From Pseudomonadota bacterium (lineage in GTDB: Bacteria; Pseudomonadota; Gammaproteobacteria; Burkholderiales; Ferrovaceae), in contig JAJZRV010000003.1 of the NCBI GenBank assembly GCA_021850135.1, forward strand, positions 1 to 58,733: DNA of 58,733 bases, in the 5' to 3' direction. The notes beneath the pieces are model-generated. The model saw nothing but the letters and a program-made list of their open reading frames with translations, was not told the origin of the DNA and did no database searches. The first letter of the stretch is position 1; each line of letters begins with the position of its first letter. This document shows, piece by piece, positions 1 to 9,609 of this stretch. The position numbers and the translations under genes are program-made.

Positions 1-490
1 TGAAGTTCTGCCCCAGGTCGAACAGCTTCTGCTCGGGGATTTTCTGGCTGGAGAGGGCGAGCTGCAAAATGGGCACGGTGGCCGCGTTGTAATTGAGGAT
101 GAGCGGCGGCGTGATGCCCGGCGGCAGCTGCTTCAGTACGGTCTGCGAAATGGAGGTGACCTGGGCCGTGGCCGTCTGGATGTCCACCGTGGGCTGGAAA
201 AAGATCTTGACGATGCCATAGCCCGGCAGGGACTGCGACTCGATATGCTCGATGTCGTTGACGGTGGAGGTGAGCGCCCGTTCATAGGCGTAGATCACGC
301 GCCCCGCCATGTCTTCCGGCTGCATGCCGGTGTAGGTCCAGACGGCGCTGATCACCGGAATGCGGATGTCCGGAAAAATATCGGTGGGCGTGCGCAAAAT
401 CGAGAGCACGCCAAAGATCAGGATCAGCAACGCAAACACTATGAAAGTGTAGGGTCGGCTCAAAGCCAGCCTGACGATCCCGGACATCAT
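1..490 (-). CDS. RND efflux transporter permease subunit, N-terminal part (cut by window edge)
   Basis: Only the first 163 codons are present; the gene runs off the left end. The product begins MMSGIVRLALSRPY followed by a hydrophobic segment (about residues 16-33) and the PTDIFPDI stretch that opens the periplasmic porter domain of AcrB/HAE1-type inner-membrane pumps. These permeases exchange protons for drugs, metals or other solutes together with a membrane-fusion protein and an outer-membrane channel; the substrate cannot be told from this fragment. A GGAAA ribosome-binding site lies just ahead of the two adjacent ATG codons (490 and 487). It lies downstream of trpC on the same strand, separated by 127 bases. 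Confidence 0.85.
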   Translation of the reverse strand, partial: MMSGIVRLALSRPYTFIVFALLILIFGVLSILRTPTDIFPDIRIPVISAVWTYTGMQPEDMAGRVIYAYERALTSTVNDIEHIESQSLPGYGIVKIFFQPTVDIQTATAQVTSISQTVLKQLPPGITPPLILNYNAATVPILQLALSSQKIPEQKLFDLGQNF

Positions 491-580
491 GAGAGTTTCC
501 CCTTGTTCAACATGGGCCTGCGCCGCCGTTTGGTCAAACTGCGGATTCTGCCATCCTTTCCCGGCAAGGTGTTGTAACCA

Positions 581-608
581 ATTGTATATCTGGGGGAAAG
601 TTCAGCAA
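581..608 (-). promoter_or_regulatory. Candidate promoter for the RND permease gene
   Basis: On the minus strand TTGCTG (608-603) and TACAAT (586-581) are separated by 16 bases, in the short gap between trpC and the permease gene. The -10 matches consensus at five of six positions and the -35 at four. It would give a leader of about 85 bases. Similarity to consensus is the only evidence. Confidence 0.3.
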
Positions 609-617
609 GCACGCGGT

Positions 618-1409
618 TCAGGGGCCGAAAAGCCGGGCCAGGGCTGCCCCTGGATCGGGCGCGCGCATGAAGGTTTCACCCACCAGAAAAGCGTGGACGC
701 CCGCTGCGCGCATCCTGGCCACGTCAGCCACCGTGGCAATGCCGCTCTCGGTGATGACAATGCGGTCGGCAGGCACCTGTGCGCGCAGGTGCAGGGTGGT
801 TTCAAGGCGGGTTTCAAAAGTTTTGAGGTCGCGGTTATTGATGCCGATCAGAGGCGTTTCGAGTTCCAGGGCCCGCACAAGTTCCCCGGCGTCATGCGCT
901 TCCACCAGCACGGCGAGCCCAAGGGACTGCGCCAGCCTGGACAGCGCCACCATGTGGGCCTGGTCCAGCGCAGCCACGATCAACAGCAGGGCGTCCGCCC
1001 CCATTGCCCGGGTTTCGTACACCTGGTAGGCATCCACGATGAAATCCTTGCGCAGGACCGGCAGCAGACACGCTGCGCGGGCTGCCTGCAATGCCTCCGG
1101 CCCGCCCTGGAAGTAGTCACGGTCGGTCAAAACGGACAGGCAGGCGGCGCCGTGCCGGGCATAACTTGCGGCGATCCCGGCAGGCTGGAAGTCCTCCCGC
1201 AGCACCCCCTTGCTGGGGCTGGCCTTTTTGACCTCGGCAATCACCGCGGGCAGCCCCTGCTCGAGGCGGCTGCGCAGCGCCCCCACGAAATCCCGCAACG
1301 GCGGCGCCGTCCGGGCCGCTGCCTCGATGGCCTGCTCGGAAACCTGCGCTTTTGCTGCGGCCACCTCCCGCCTCTTGGTATCCACGATGCGCTGCAGGAT
1401 GTCGCTCAT
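618..1409 (-). CDS. trpC: Indole-3-glycerol phosphate synthase
   Basis: Converts carboxyphenylaminodeoxyribulose 5-phosphate to indole-3-glycerol phosphate in tryptophan synthesis. The 263-aa product is the usual length for a stand-alone TrpC. It shows the family signatures of the beta/alpha barrel: [10 protein letters not shown] with the catalytic lysine, the RKDF strand, and GINNRDL near the substrate phosphate site. Its ATG overlaps the trpD stop by 4 bases, implying translational coupling. The trpG and trpE genes that often accompany it are not in the window; an OsmC-like gene stands upstream of trpD instead. Confidence 0.97.
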   Translation of the reverse strand: MSDILQRIVDTKRREVAAAKAQVSEQAIEAAARTAPPLRDFVGALRSRLEQGLPAVIAEVKKASPSKGVLREDFQPAGIAASYARHGAACLSVLTDRDYFQGGPEALQAARAACLLPVLRKDFIVDAYQVYETRAMGADALLLIVAALDQAHMVALSRLAQSLGLAVLVEAHDAGELVRALELETPLIGINNRDLKTFETRLETTLHLRAQVPADRIVITESGIATVADVARMRAAGVHAFLVGETFMRAPDPGAALARLFGP

Positions 1410-2425
1410 CTGCGGCTCCAGGCCACCAGGGCATCCAGGCGCTGGCGGGCAAGCCCTGCGGCAATCGCCGAGCGGGCGATCTCCACCCCCTCCTTGAGAT
1501 GGCGCGCCAGACCGGCCACGTAGATGGCGGCACCGGCATTCAATACCACGATTTCAAGTGCCGGCCCGGGTGTGTTGTCCAGGACCATTTCCAGCAATTC
1601 GCGGGATTCCTGGGCATTCTTGACCAGGATGCTGTTGAGCGGTGCGGGCGTGAGCCCCAGATCCCTCGGGTCGAGAAGGTATTCACTGATTTTTTCGTCT
1701 TTTAATTCAGCGACATGTGTTGGCCCCGAGAGGGTGATCTCATCCAGGCCATCGGTGCCGTGCACCACCAGGGCATGGCGACTTCCCAGCTTGTGCAGGA
1801 CGCCTGCGAGCGCCCCCGTCAGGTGCGGGCTGAACACGCCCAGCAACTGGTTGGGCGCACCGGCCGGGTTGGTGAGGGGGCCCAGCAGGTTGAAGAGGGT
1901 ACGCACCCCAAGCTCCTTGCGCACCGGCGCCGAGTGGCGCATGGCGACATGGTAGTTGGGCGCAAACATGAACCCCAGGCCGAACTTTCTGAGCGATTCC
2001 GCCACGCGCTCCGGAGTGGACTCGGTCACGGCAATTCCCAGGCTTTCCAGCACGTCGGCGCTCCCGGTCGTGGAGGATACCGAGCGCCCCCCATGCTTGG
2101 CCACATGGGCTCCCGCGGCGGCAGCCACGAAAGCGGCGGTGGTGGAAATATTGAAGGTGTGCATGCCATCCCCACCGGTGCCGCAGGTGTCCACCACGTG
2201 GGCCAGCCCCGTGGTGTCCACACGGGCCGAGAGGCCGCGCATCACTTCGGCTGCGGCCGCAAGCTCCGTGATGGTCTCCCCCTTGGCGCGCAGGGCCGTC
2301 ACGATCCCTGCCGTCTGTATGGGCGTGGTGTCCCCCGTCATGATGCCCGTCATCACCGCAAGCATCTGCTCGCGGGTAAGGTCGTTACGCGCCAGCAAGG
2401 CATTGAGGGCGTCCTTGGGCGTCAC
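1406..2425 (-). CDS. trpD: Anthranilate phosphoribosyltransferase
   Basis: Transfers the phosphoribosyl group of PRPP to anthranilate, the second committed step of tryptophan synthesis. At 339 aa it is full length. The glycine-rich PRPP loop (CGTGGDG) and the KHGGRSVSS segment are both present. The gene overlaps the OsmC-like gene upstream and trpC downstream by 4 bases each, so all three are probably one transcript and translationally coupled. Confidence 0.97.
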   Translation of the reverse strand: MTPKDALNALLARNDLTREQMLAVMTGIMTGDTTPIQTAGIVTALRAKGETITELAAAAEVMRGLSARVDTTGLAHVVDTCGTGGDGMHTFNISTTAAFVAAAAGAHVAKHGGRSVSSTTGSADVLESLGIAVTESTPERVAESLRKFGLGFMFAPNYHVAMRHSAPVRKELGVRTLFNLLGPLTNPAGAPNQLLGVFSPHLTGALAGVLHKLGSRHALVVHGTDGLDEITLSGPTHVAELKDEKISEYLLDPRDLGLTPAPLNSILVKNAQESRELLEMVLDNTPGPALEIVVLNAGAAIYVAGLARHLKEGVEIARSAIAAGLARQRLDALVAWSRR

Positions 2426-2844
2426 GCGGCAACTTCCCGGATTTCGAAATCGTGCGTCAGCTCGGCGGTTTTGGCGAGCATGATGCTGGCCGAGCAGTAT
2501 TTTTCAGCCGACAGGTTGATGGCCCTGTTGACGAGTTCGGGCTTGAGATTGCGCCCCGTCACGATGAAGTGGAAATGGATCTTCGTAAACACTTTGGGGT
2601 CCGTTTCAGCCCGTTCGGAGGTCAGTTCCACCACGCAGTCGGTGACGTCGGCCCGGGAACGCTTGAGGATGAGCACCACGTCGAAGGCGGTGCACCCGCC
2701 CGCGCCGATGAGCATGGCCTCCATGGGGCGCACCCCGAGGTTGCGTCCGCCGGCTTCCGGCGCGCCGTCCATCAGGAAGGTGTGGCCGCTGCCACTCTCC
2801 CCCAGAAAGCTCATTCCTTCAACCCATTTCACGCGCGCTTTCAT
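2422..2844 (-). CDS. OsmC family protein (YhfA-like)
   Basis: A 140-aa protein of the OsmC/Ohr superfamily, small dimeric proteins some of which reduce peroxides through paired cysteines. Visible family features are the N-terminal MKARVKWVEG strand, the GGCTAFDVV helix carrying one conserved cysteine, and a second cysteine in EKYCSAS. The ATG at 2844 matches relatives and follows an AGGTGGGG sequence; a GTG at 2856 is an alternative. It is the first gene of a transcript that continues into trpD and trpC. The link to tryptophan synthesis is unexplained and may be chance co-transcription. Confidence 0.85.
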   Translation of the reverse strand: MKARVKWVEGMSFLGESGSGHTFLMDGAPEAGGRNLGVRPMEAMLIGAGGCTAFDVVLILKRSRADVTDCVVELTSERAETDPKVFTKIHFHFIVTGRNLKPELVNRAINLSAEKYCSASIMLAKTAELTHDFEIREVAA

Positions 2845-2871
2845 GCCGTTCCCCACCTTTCATAAACGCCC

Positions 2872-2900
2872 ATTATAGCCAGCCTGGCCCTTGATTTGAA
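2872..2900 (-). promoter_or_regulatory. Candidate promoter for osmC-like/trpD/trpC
   Basis: On the minus strand TATAAT (2877-2872) follows TTCAAA (2900-2895) with a 17-base spacer. The predicted start is about 20 bases ahead of the 2844 ATG. It is back to back with the rplM promoter, the two -35 elements lying only about 8 bases apart. Confidence 0.5.
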
Positions 2901-2907
2901 ATGCGGA

Positions 2908-2937
2908 TTGACAGACCTGCCGGGCCGGCTCTATAAT
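2908..2937 (+). promoter_or_regulatory. Sigma-70 promoter of rplM-rpsI
   Basis: Consensus TTGACA (2908-2913) and consensus TATAAT (2932-2937) with an 18-base spacer. Transcription would start near 2944, about 27 bases ahead of rplM. It is one of the best-formed promoters in the window, as expected for ribosomal protein genes. Confidence 0.8.
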
Positions 2938-2970
2938 CGCCGGCTCATTTCACTAAAGACCATTGCTGTC

Positions 2971-3399
2971 ATGAAAACCTTTTCCGCCAAGGCGCACGAA
3001 GTTCAACGCGACTGGTTTGTGGTCGATGCCACAGACCGCGTGCTCGGCCGCCTCGCCAGCCAGATCGCGCTTCGCCTGCGTGGCAAGCACAAAGCCATTT
3101 TCACCCCCCACGTGGACACGGGTGACTTCATCGTCGTCGTCAATGCCAAGAAAATTCGCGTCACCGGCAACAAGGGCGAAGACAAGATGTACTACCGCCA
3201 CTCGGGCTACCCCGGCGGGATCTACGAAACCAACTTCAACAAGCTGCGCGCCCGCCATCCTGCGCGCGTGCTGGAAAAAGCGGTCAAAGGCATGCTGCCC
3301 AAGGGTCCCCTGGGCTACGCCATGATCAAGAAAATGAAGGTGTACGCGGGCGCCGAGCACCCGCACGCGGCTCAACAACCCAAGCCCCTGGAAATCTGA
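2971..3399 (+). CDS. rplM: 50S ribosomal protein L13
   Basis: The 142-aa product starts [11 protein letters not shown] and has the same length as E. coli L13, a primary assembly protein of the large subunit. The open frame extends upstream to 2896, but that stretch lies over the promoter and has no L13 similarity, so the ATG at 2971 is chosen. The gene is 7 bases ahead of rpsI in the conserved L13-S9 operon. Confidence 0.97.
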   Translation: MKTFSAKAHEVQRDWFVVDATDRVLGRLASQIALRLRGKHKAIFTPHVDTGDFIVVVNAKKIRVTGNKGEDKMYYRHSGYPGGIYETNFNKLRARHPARVLEKAVKGMLPKGPLGYAMIKKMKVYAGAEHPHAAQQPKPLEI

Positions 3400-3406
3400 G
3401 GTTCCC

Positions 3407-3799
3407 ATGATCGGTGATTATTACTATGGTACGGGCCGGCGCAAGAGCGCGACCGCCCGCGTGTTTCTGAAAGTGGGCTCCGGTAATTTCGAAGTCAACG
3501 GCAAGACGCTGGAACAATACTTCTCGCGCGAAACCGGCCGGATGGTGGTGCGCCAGCCCCTGGAACTCACCAACAACCTGAACGGCTTCGACATCCGCGT
3601 CAACGTCATCGGTGGTGGCGAATCCGGACAGGCCGGTGCTGTGCGTCACGGCATTACGCGTGCCCTGATTGACTTCAACCCGGAACTGAAAACCATGCTG
3701 AAGCAAGCCGGATTGGTCACCCGGGATGCGCGCGAAGTGGAACGGAAGAAGGTCGGCCTGCACAAAGCCCGCCGCCGCAAGCAGTTCAGCAAGCGCTAA
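3407..3799 (+). CDS. rpsI: 30S ribosomal protein S9
   Basis: 130 aa, ending in the family's conserved basic tail (RRRKQFSKR) that reaches the P-site tRNA anticodon in known ribosome structures. It begins [15 protein letters not shown], with the universally conserved YGTGRRK. It is co-transcribed with rplM and followed by a strong terminator. Confidence 0.97.
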   Translation: MIGDYYYGTGRRKSATARVFLKVGSGNFEVNGKTLEQYFSRETGRMVVRQPLELTNNLNGFDIRVNVIGGGESGQAGAVRHGITRALIDFNPELKTMLKQAGLVTRDAREVERKKVGLHKARRRKQFSKR

Positions 3800-3820
3800 G
3801 CGCGGCAGCAACGCACCCAA

Positions 3821-3847
3821 AGCCGGCTTCCATGCCGGCTTTTTTTT
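3821..3847 (+). terminator. Rho-independent terminator after rpsI
   Basis: AGCCGGC (3821-3827) and GCCGGCT (3834-3840) form a 7-bp stem with a 6-base loop, followed directly by seven T residues. It closes the rplM-rpsI operon before argC. Confidence 0.88.
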
Positions 3848-3885
3848 ACCGTTATAATGACTTCACTCACAGGCGGAAACTGATC

Positions 3886-4914
3886 ATGATCACGGCAGGG
3901 ATTGTCGGCGGAACGGGTTATACCGGCGTGGAACTCCTTCGGCTACTGGCGCAGCACCCCGAAGTTCGCATCCAGTCCATCACCTCGCGCAAGGAAGCGG
4001 GACAGCCCGTGGCTGACCTCTTCCCCAGCCTGCGCGGCCATGTGGACCTGTCGTTCTGCGACCCGGCCCAGGCCCGGCTGGACCAGTGCGACCTGGTGTT
4101 CTTCGCCACCCCCAACGGCATTGCCATGGAACAGGCGCGCGACCTCGTCAAGGCGGGCGTGCGGATCGTCGATCTGGCTGCCGATTTTCGCATCAAGGAC
4201 ATTGCCGTCTGGGAAAAATGGTACGGCATGACCCACGCCTGCCCAGAATTGGTGGCGCAAGCCGTCTACGGCCTGCCGGAAGTCCATCGCAGCGCCATCG
4301 CCAGCGCCCAGGTCGTGGCCAACCCGGGGTGCTACCCCACCGCCGTGCAGCTGGGGTTTCTGCCCCTCGTGGAAGCCGGCGTCGTTGACACCGCCCACCT
4401 GATCGCGGACGCCAAGTCCGGCGTCTCCGGTGCAGGGCGCAAGGCCGAAACCCACACCCTGTTTGCCGAAGCCAGCGACAGCTTCAAGGCCTATGGCGCC
4501 CCGGGCCACCGGCACCTCCCTGAAATCAGCCAGGGGCTCAGCCGGGCTGCAGGCCAGCCCGTGGGCCTGACTTTCGTGCCCCATCTCGTTCCGATGATTC
4601 GCGGCATCCACGCGACTCTCTATGGCCGGCTGAAGAAGGACGTGGATCTGCAGTCCCTGTTTGAAACGCGTTATGCAAACGAACCCTTCGTGGACGTGAT
4701 GCCCCCCGGCAGCCACCCGGACACGCGCTCGGTGCGCGCCTCCAACACCTGCCGGATTGCCGTGCACCGGCCCCAGGGCGGCGACACCGTGGTGGTGCTG
4801 TCCGTCATCGACAACCTCGTCAAGGGGGCTGCGGGCCAGGCCGTTCACAACATGAATCTGATGTTCGGCCTGCCCGAGACTCTGGGGTTGACCCAAGTGC
4901 CAGTCCTGCCCTGA
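3886..4914 (+). CDS. argC: N-acetyl-gamma-glutamyl-phosphate reductase
   Basis: NADPH-dependent reduction of N-acetylglutamyl phosphate to the semialdehyde, the third step of arginine synthesis. The 342-aa product starts [14 protein letters not shown], a dinucleotide-binding loop. It carries the catalytic cysteine in NPGCYPT and the later HRHLPEI segment. The ATG at 3886 is chosen because the longer frame begins inside the rpsI terminator. A TATAAT at 3853-3858 may be the -10 of its own promoter, without a clear -35. Confidence 0.96.
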   Translation: MITAGIVGGTGYTGVELLRLLAQHPEVRIQSITSRKEAGQPVADLFPSLRGHVDLSFCDPAQARLDQCDLVFFATPNGIAMEQARDLVKAGVRIVDLAADFRIKDIAVWEKWYGMTHACPELVAQAVYGLPEVHRSAIASAQVVANPGCYPTAVQLGFLPLVEAGVVDTAHLIADAKSGVSGAGRKAETHTLFAEASDSFKAYGAPGHRHLPEISQGLSRAAGQPVGLTFVPHLVPMIRGIHATLYGRLKKDVDLQSLFETRYANEPFVDVMPPGSHPDTRSVRASNTCRIAVHRPQGGDTVVVLSVIDNLVKGAAGQAVHNMNLMFGLPETLGLTQVPVLP

Positions 4915-4925
4915 AGGTGTAGAAT
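4897..4925 (+). promoter_or_regulatory. Candidate promoter for erpA
   Basis: GTGCCA (4897-4902) and TAGAAT (4920-4925) with a 17-base spacer, at the argC stop codon. An AGCGGC/GCCGCT hairpin (4942-4958) lies in the resulting leader and lacks a T tract. No IscR-type site was recognised. Confidence 0.3.
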
Positions 4926-4982
4926 GGTTCCAATTACCCGAAGCGGCATGGCGCCGCTCGTTATGACAGACGGAGTCCCCTT

Positions 4983-5336
4983 ATGAACGCACCCACCGAA
5001 ATGATGCCCGCCCCGCTGGTCTTCACGGACAGCGCCGCTGACAAGGTCAAGCAACTGATTGATGAGGAAGGAAACTTCGACCTCAAGCTGCGCGTGTTCG
5101 TCACGGGCGGAGGCTGTTCCGGTTTTCAGTACGGTTTTACCTTTGAAGAAACCACCAATGCTGACGACACGGTCATGGAAAAAAATGGCGTATCCCTGCT
5201 CATCGATCCCATGAGCTACCAGTACCTGGTCGGCGCCGAAATCGACTACAAGGAAGACCTGGAAGGGGCCCAGTTCGTCATCCGCAACCCCAATGCCACC
5301 TCGACCTGCGGCTGCGGCTCGTCCTTTTCAGCCTGA
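4983..5336 (+). CDS. erpA: Iron-sulfur cluster insertion protein
   Basis: A-type carrier that passes Fe-S clusters to apoproteins. The 117-aa product has the three conserved ligand cysteines: C45 in GGGCSGF, and C109 and C111 in the C-terminal CGCG. The N-terminal 13 residues are variable and the fold starts at [10 protein letters not shown]. Its last 9 bases overlap the convergent nudB gene. Confidence 0.95.
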   Translation: MNAPTEMMPAPLVFTDSAADKVKQLIDEEGNFDLKLRVFVTGGGCSGFQYGFTFEETTNADDTVMEKNGVSLLIDPMSYQYLVGAEIDYKEDLEGAQFVIRNPNATSTCGCGSSFSA

Positions 5337-5777
5337 CCTCACCCGCTCCGGCAGCGAGGCGATGGCCTCGCTGTTGGAACGCGAAAAACACTTCTCCGCC
5401 GCCTCTGACCACGGCAACCACACGTAGCCCAGGTGTTCGCGCGGAGATAATGTGACGGGAACCCGTTCGGGCACCTGCAGGCCGAATACGTGTTCGGTAT
5501 TGCGCGTCACCCCCGGCGCATAACGGTAGCGCCAGCGCGGATAGATCTCATACTCATTCTGCCAGTGCCAATCCTCGAGCGGGTGCCTCAAGGCGTCAAT
5601 GCCGGTTTCCTCCCATACTTCGCGTCGCGCCGTTTCCACGAGCGGCTCGCCTGGCGCATCGCAACTGCCCGTCACCGATTGCCAGAAGCCCGGGGGCTCC
5701 GCACGCTCCAGCAGTAGGACTTCCAGGGCCGGGGTGTAAATCACCACCAGCACCGAGACAGGAATCTTATAAGGCAT
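5328..5777 (-). CDS. nudB: Dihydroneopterin triphosphate pyrophosphohydrolase (NUDIX family)
   Basis: Probably removes pyrophosphate from dihydroneopterin triphosphate in folate synthesis. The 149-aa product has a NUDIX box ([17 protein letters not shown], about residues 42-58) with the catalytic REVWEE core, and it begins [12 protein letters not shown] as NudB proteins do. It starts 5 bases after the M16 peptidase stop, so the two are likely co-transcribed. The substrate assignment is from family resemblance; another NUDIX substrate is possible. Confidence 0.85.
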   Translation of the reverse strand: MPYKIPVSVLVVIYTPALEVLLLERAEPPGFWQSVTGSCDAPGEPLVETARREVWEETGIDALRHPLEDWHWQNEYEIYPRWRYRYAPGVTRNTEHVFGLQVPERVPVTLSPREHLGYVWLPWSEAAEKCFSRSNSEAIASLPERVRSG

Positions 5778-5782
5778 GCCGC

Positions 5783-8515
5783 TTACCGTTTCCTGGAAAA
5801 ATCACCGGCCACCACTTCCACGAAACGATCCGGGTCCACATAACGCGGCAAGGTCCGGTTAACCGCGTCCGCATCGAGCGCCATCAGCTTTCGGTCGAGA
5901 TCTGCCACGAAATCCATGGTGCGCTGATCGAACAACAGTTTGGCCAACAGCCCGGCCAGGGCGCCGTCCTGGGCGCGCGCCAGTTGCCGGGACTGCATCA
6001 GGGCAGACTGCCCCGCCCTGATCTCCTCGGGTGTAAAGCCCGAACGCACCGCCTGCCGCATGACCTCGGAGAAAGCCTTTTCCAGTTTTTCCCGATTTTG
6101 CGGCGCGTAGATCGCATAGGCGCCGATCGTGCTGTTGCGCACCTTGTCATTGAGCCTCAGGTAGGAGCCCACGCCATAGCTCAACCCCTCCTGCTGGCGA
6201 ATGCGCATGGCCAGCCTGGAATTGAGAAACCCTTCGCCCAGGATGTAGTTGCCCAGGGTCAACGCAGGTGCATCCGGGTCGCTGTCCATCAACGCAAAAG
6301 GCTGGCGCATCACGAACACGGCATTGGCCTTGTCCGGCGTATCGATCTGGATCCGGCTGCCGGGAAAAGCCTTGAAATCATCCAGCACGAGCGCGTAAGG
6401 TTGTGCGCTCTTCCATCCGTCCAGGCCTTCCTTCAGCGCCTGGGTGGTTGCCGCCACATCGAAATCCCCAACGATGGCCACTTCGGCATGATCTGTGCCA
6501 TAGAACGCCTTGTGGAACGACTTCACCTGTTCCAGCGTCACCGCATGGACATCCTCCGCCGCTTCGTCAAAGGTCCCGGTGTAGCGGATGTCTCCGCGCG
6601 GGTGACGGTTGAAGTAGCGGCTCAGGGCATTTGCCGCACGGGTTTGGGGATCACTTCGCCCTTCCTCGATCTCGGCCAGCTCGGCCTCGCGCACCTGCTT
6701 GAATTCGCCTTCCGGGAACTGCGGATCCTTGAGAATCCTCGCCACCAGGGCCAGCGTTGCCGGCAGGTTTTCGCGCACCGTCTGAATCATGACATGGGCG
6801 CCTGTCGCGCTGCCGCCAAATGCCACCTGCGCCTTCAGCGCGGTAAACCGGTCCTGGATGGCTTCGCGCGAGAGGCCTGCGGCCCCCTTGTCCAGCAGCG
6901 CGCCCACGAATTCACCGACCCGCCCCTTGCCATCGAGCGTCTCCGCCGTGCCGAAGTGCAGATTGATCTGCGCATGGACCGTGCCACCGCGCGTCTTTTT
7001 GGGCAGCAGGGCCAGCTTCATCCCGCCCGGCAGGGCCGTCCATTGGGTATGCTTCTGGATGTTCTCCGGCGAGGTATCGAAGGTTTCACCCGCAGCAAAA
7101 TTGGGATTGCCGCGGTAGTCCTTCAACTGCGCCCCGGCATCCACCCGGACAGGCGCAGGCGCACGCTGCGGCGTGGCCGTGGGAATGAAAATGCCCAGCG
7201 TGCGGTTGCTGGGGATGAGGTAGGCCTCGGCCACCCGCTGCACGTCAGCCGCCTTGACCTTGGCGAGGCGATCGCGCGTGAGGAAAAACAGTCGCCAGTC
7301 GCCGTTGGCGATGGCCGTGGACAGGGAAATGCCGAACTTCTCCGGATCGTTGAACGTCAGCTCGATGCCGTTGAGCAGGTTGGCCCGGGCGCGATCCACC
7401 TCAGCGTCGGTGACGGGCCGGGATTTCAGGTCTTCGAGGGTCTTGAGAAAGGCATCGCGCACGGGCTCCAGGGGCTGCTCACGGCGTACATCCGCCTGGA
7501 AGAAAATGATCCCGGGTTCATCCAGGTTGAAGTATTCCGCCGCCGTGGCCGTGGCCATGCCCGTTTCCACCAGGGCCTTGTGCAACCGGCCGGAGGGCGT
7601 ATCGCCCAGCACCTGGGCCAGCACCTCGAATGCGGCGCTGTCGGGACTTGCCGCGGCCACCGCGTGATACGCGGCTTCCACGTACTGCACGTCGCCCACC
7701 CGTCGCAGCACCACCTGTCGTTCTCCGTCCTGCACGGGGTCCAGGGTATAGGTCGGCTCGATGACCCGTTTGGGTTTCGGGATCTTTCCAAATGTGCCGG
7801 CGATGAGCGCAAGGGTCCTGGACGGATCAAAACTGCCCGCCACCACCAGGGTGGCGTTATCCGGCTGGTAATACTTGCGATAGAACGCCTGCAGATGGGG
7901 AATGCTGACATTTTCCACGTCGCTGCGGGCCCCGATCGTGGATTTTCCATAATTGTGCCACTGGTAGGCGGCAGCCATGACCTTGTCCATCAGGACTTCA
8001 CTGGGTTCGTTTTCGCCGCTTTCCATTTCATTGCGGACCACGGTCATTTCGCTGTCCAGATCCTTGCGCGCAATGTAGGAATGCACCATGCGATCCGCCT
8101 CCATCCGCAAGGCCCATTCCAGATTGGCCGGAGAGGCCGCGAAGGACTCGAAGTAATTGGTGCGGTCGAACCAGGTGGTCCCGTTGGGCCGCATTCCGCG
8201 ACGCGTCAGCTCCGCCGTGATGTCCTTGTGCTGCGGCGTCCCCTTGAACATGAGGTGTTCCAGCAAGTGGGCCATGCCGGTTTCGCCGTAACTTTCCATG
8301 CGCGATCCCACGCGGTAGGTCACGTTGACGGTGGTCGTCGGCTTGCTGGGGTCTGGCGCCAGAAGGACCTGCATGCCGTTGGCCAGGTGGTACTCGGTGA
8401 CGCCTTCCACCTGCGTGACCTGCGTCACCCCTGCGGGCAATACCGTTTTGTTTCCGGCCCAGACCGTGCAGGACACGATCAAGAACCCCAGGGCGACCCA
8501 TCGCTTCAGTACCAT
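5783..8515 (-). CDS. Exported zinc-dependent M16 family peptidase
   Basis: A 910-aa protein with an N-terminal signal peptide (about residues 1-20, ending TVWAG) and two tandem M16 units. The first unit has the inverted zinc motif HLLEH (residues 83-87) and downstream acidic residues in RNEMESGENEPSE. The second half has the fold but no HxxEH and is presumably structural. Such proteins degrade peptides in the periplasm. The ATG at 8515 follows AGGAG by six bases; a longer frame to 8611 lacks such a site and would bury the signal peptide. nudB follows 5 bases later. Confidence 0.93.
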   Translation of the reverse strand: MVLKRWVALGFLIVSCTVWAGNKTVLPAGVTQVTQVEGVTEYHLANGMQVLLAPDPSKPTTTVNVTYRVGSRMESYGETGMAHLLEHLMFKGTPQHKDITAELTRRGMRPNGTTWFDRTNYFESFAASPANLEWALRMEADRMVHSYIARKDLDSEMTVVRNEMESGENEPSEVLMDKVMAAAYQWHNYGKSTIGARSDVENVSIPHLQAFYRKYYQPDNATLVVAGSFDPSRTLALIAGTFGKIPKPKRVIEPTYTLDPVQDGERQVVLRRVGDVQYVEAAYHAVAAASPDSAAFEVLAQVLGDTPSGRLHKALVETGMATATAAEYFNLDEPGIIFFQADVRREQPLEPVRDAFLKTLEDLKSRPVTDAEVDRARANLLNGIELTFNDPEKFGISLSTAIANGDWRLFFLTRDRLAKVKAADVQRVAEAYLIPSNRTLGIFIPTATPQRAPAPVRVDAGAQLKDYRGNPNFAAGETFDTSPENIQKHTQWTALPGGMKLALLPKKTRGGTVHAQINLHFGTAETLDGKGRVGEFVGALLDKGAAGLSREAIQDRFTALKAQVAFGGSATGAHVMIQTVRENLPATLALVARILKDPQFPEGEFKQVREAELAEIEEGRSDPQTRAANALSRYFNRHPRGDIRYTGTFDEAAEDVHAVTLEQVKSFHKAFYGTDHAEVAIVGDFDVAATTQALKEGLDGWKSAQPYALVLDDFKAFPGSRIQIDTPDKANAVFVMRQPFALMDSDPDAPALTLGNYILGEGFLNSRLAMRIRQQEGLSYGVGSYLRLNDKVRNSTIGAYAIYAPQNREKLEKAFSEVMRQAVRSGFTPEEIRAGQSALMQSRQLARAQDGALAGLLAKLLFDQRTMDFVADLDRKLMALDADAVNRTLPRYVDPDRFVEVVAGDFSRKR

Positions 8516-8621
8516 GTACCACTCCTCGAAATGACTTGCCAGAAAGGCTATAGAGACGTTTTGAGCGCACAGGTTCCCGGCCCGGACCCCCTGGCGACTG
8601 GCAACCTTCAACCTCTTGATT

Positions 8622-8636
8622 TAGCATAATATGCTA
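8622..8636. promoter_or_regulatory. Perfect 7-bp inverted repeat between the M16 and fmdB-like genes
   Basis: TAGCATA (8622-8628) and TATGCTA (8630-8636) flank a single A in the divergent intergenic region. The AT-rich dyad lies about 25 bases ahead of the fmdB-like ATG and contains CATAAT, which could serve as a -10. It may be an operator or part of overlapping promoters. Confidence 0.35.
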
Positions 8637-8662
8637 TCATTTCAGGTCTATGGGAGGTTTCA

Positions 8663-8977
8663 ATGCCTTTGTATGAATACCGCTGTCAGGCTTGCGGTAA
8701 AGAAATCGAAGTCCTGCAAAAAATTTCTGATCCACCCCGCACGGAGTGTCCGTCCTGCGGCCAGGCTGCACTTGTAAAAAAGGTCACGGCAGCCGGGTTC
8801 CAGCTGAAGGGAACCGGCTGGTACGTCACCGACTTCCGCGGCGGTTCCAGCACGTCGACCCCAGCACCCAAATCGGAACCCGCAAAAGCGGCTGAAACGG
8901 CGCCTGCAGCCCCCTCCGAGACAAAGACAGCCGAATCCAAACCCGCCGAACCCACCTCCACTTCGGCCGCTTCCTGA
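8663..8977 (+). CDS. FmdB family zinc-ribbon protein
   Basis: A 104-aa protein with an N-terminal zinc ribbon (MPLYEYRCQACG and a second pair in CPSCG, about residues 8-32), then GTGWYVTDF and a proline/alanine/serine-rich tail. FmdB-type proteins are putative regulators of unproven function. It follows a GGGAGG ribosome-binding site and overlaps the next gene by one base (TGATG), as in the fmdB-DUF502-aspS order common in betaproteobacteria. Confidence 0.9.
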   Translation: MPLYEYRCQACGKEIEVLQKISDPPRTECPSCGQAALVKKVTAAGFQLKGTGWYVTDFRGGSSTSTPAPKSEPAKAAETAPAAPSETKTAESKPAEPTSTSAAS

Positions 8978-9582
8978 TGAAGCGCTATTTCCTGACCGGG
9001 ATCGTGGTGCTGATCCCGCTCGTCATCACGGTCTGGGTGTTGCGCCTGATCGTGGACACGCTTGACCAGACGCTGTTCCTGCTGCCGGCTTCCCTGCGCC
9101 CCGAGGCGCTCTTCGGCATTCACATTCCCGGCCTGGGCGTCGTGGTAGCCCTCCTGATCGTGATGGCCACGGGGGTGGTGGCAGCCAATCTGCTGGGGCG
9201 GCGCCTGTTGCAACTGGGCGAGGAATTCGTGGCCCGCATCCCGATCGTCAATAGCATCTACACGGGCGTGAAGCAGGTCAGCGACACCCTGTTTTCCGGT
9301 TCGGGACAGGCGTTCCGGAAAGTGCTGCTGATCCGTTATCCCCACGGCAACAGCTGGGCCATGGCGTTCCAGACGGGCACCCCGGGCGGTGAAGTGGCCA
9401 ACAAGCTGGGCGAGCCTCATGTCAGCGTGTATATCCCCACCACGCCCAACCCCACCTCGGGATTCTTTCTCATGGTGCCGCGCAGCGACGTCATCGAGCT
9501 GGACATTTCGGTGGAGGACGCCCTGAAGCACATTATTTCCATGGGCGTCGTCGCGACGCCTGGCGACAAACCGCTTTCTTGA
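8977..9582 (+). CDS. DUF502 family membrane protein
   Basis: 201 aa with two N-terminal membrane segments (about residues 4-24 and 48-70) and a soluble domain containing RIPIVNSIYTGVKQV and NPTSGFF, the family signatures. The molecular function is unknown. It is translationally coupled to the fmdB-like gene and 27 bases ahead of aspS. Confidence 0.9.
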   Translation: MKRYFLTGIVVLIPLVITVWVLRLIVDTLDQTLFLLPASLRPEALFGIHIPGLGVVVALLIVMATGVVAANLLGRRLLQLGEEFVARIPIVNSIYTGVKQVSDTLFSGSGQAFRKVLLIRYPHGNSWAMAFQTGTPGGEVANKLGEPHVSVYIPTTPNPTSGFFLMVPRSDVIELDISVEDALKHIISMGVVATPGDKPLS

Positions 9583-9609
9583 ATCGAACACCTCAGAGAT
9601 CGTTGAATC

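Noticed and set aside
5984-8629. An 881-codon open frame on the plus strand
   Set aside because: It is antisense to the well-supported M16 peptidase gene; its sequence has no recognisable domain and reflects GC-rich codon use on the other strand.
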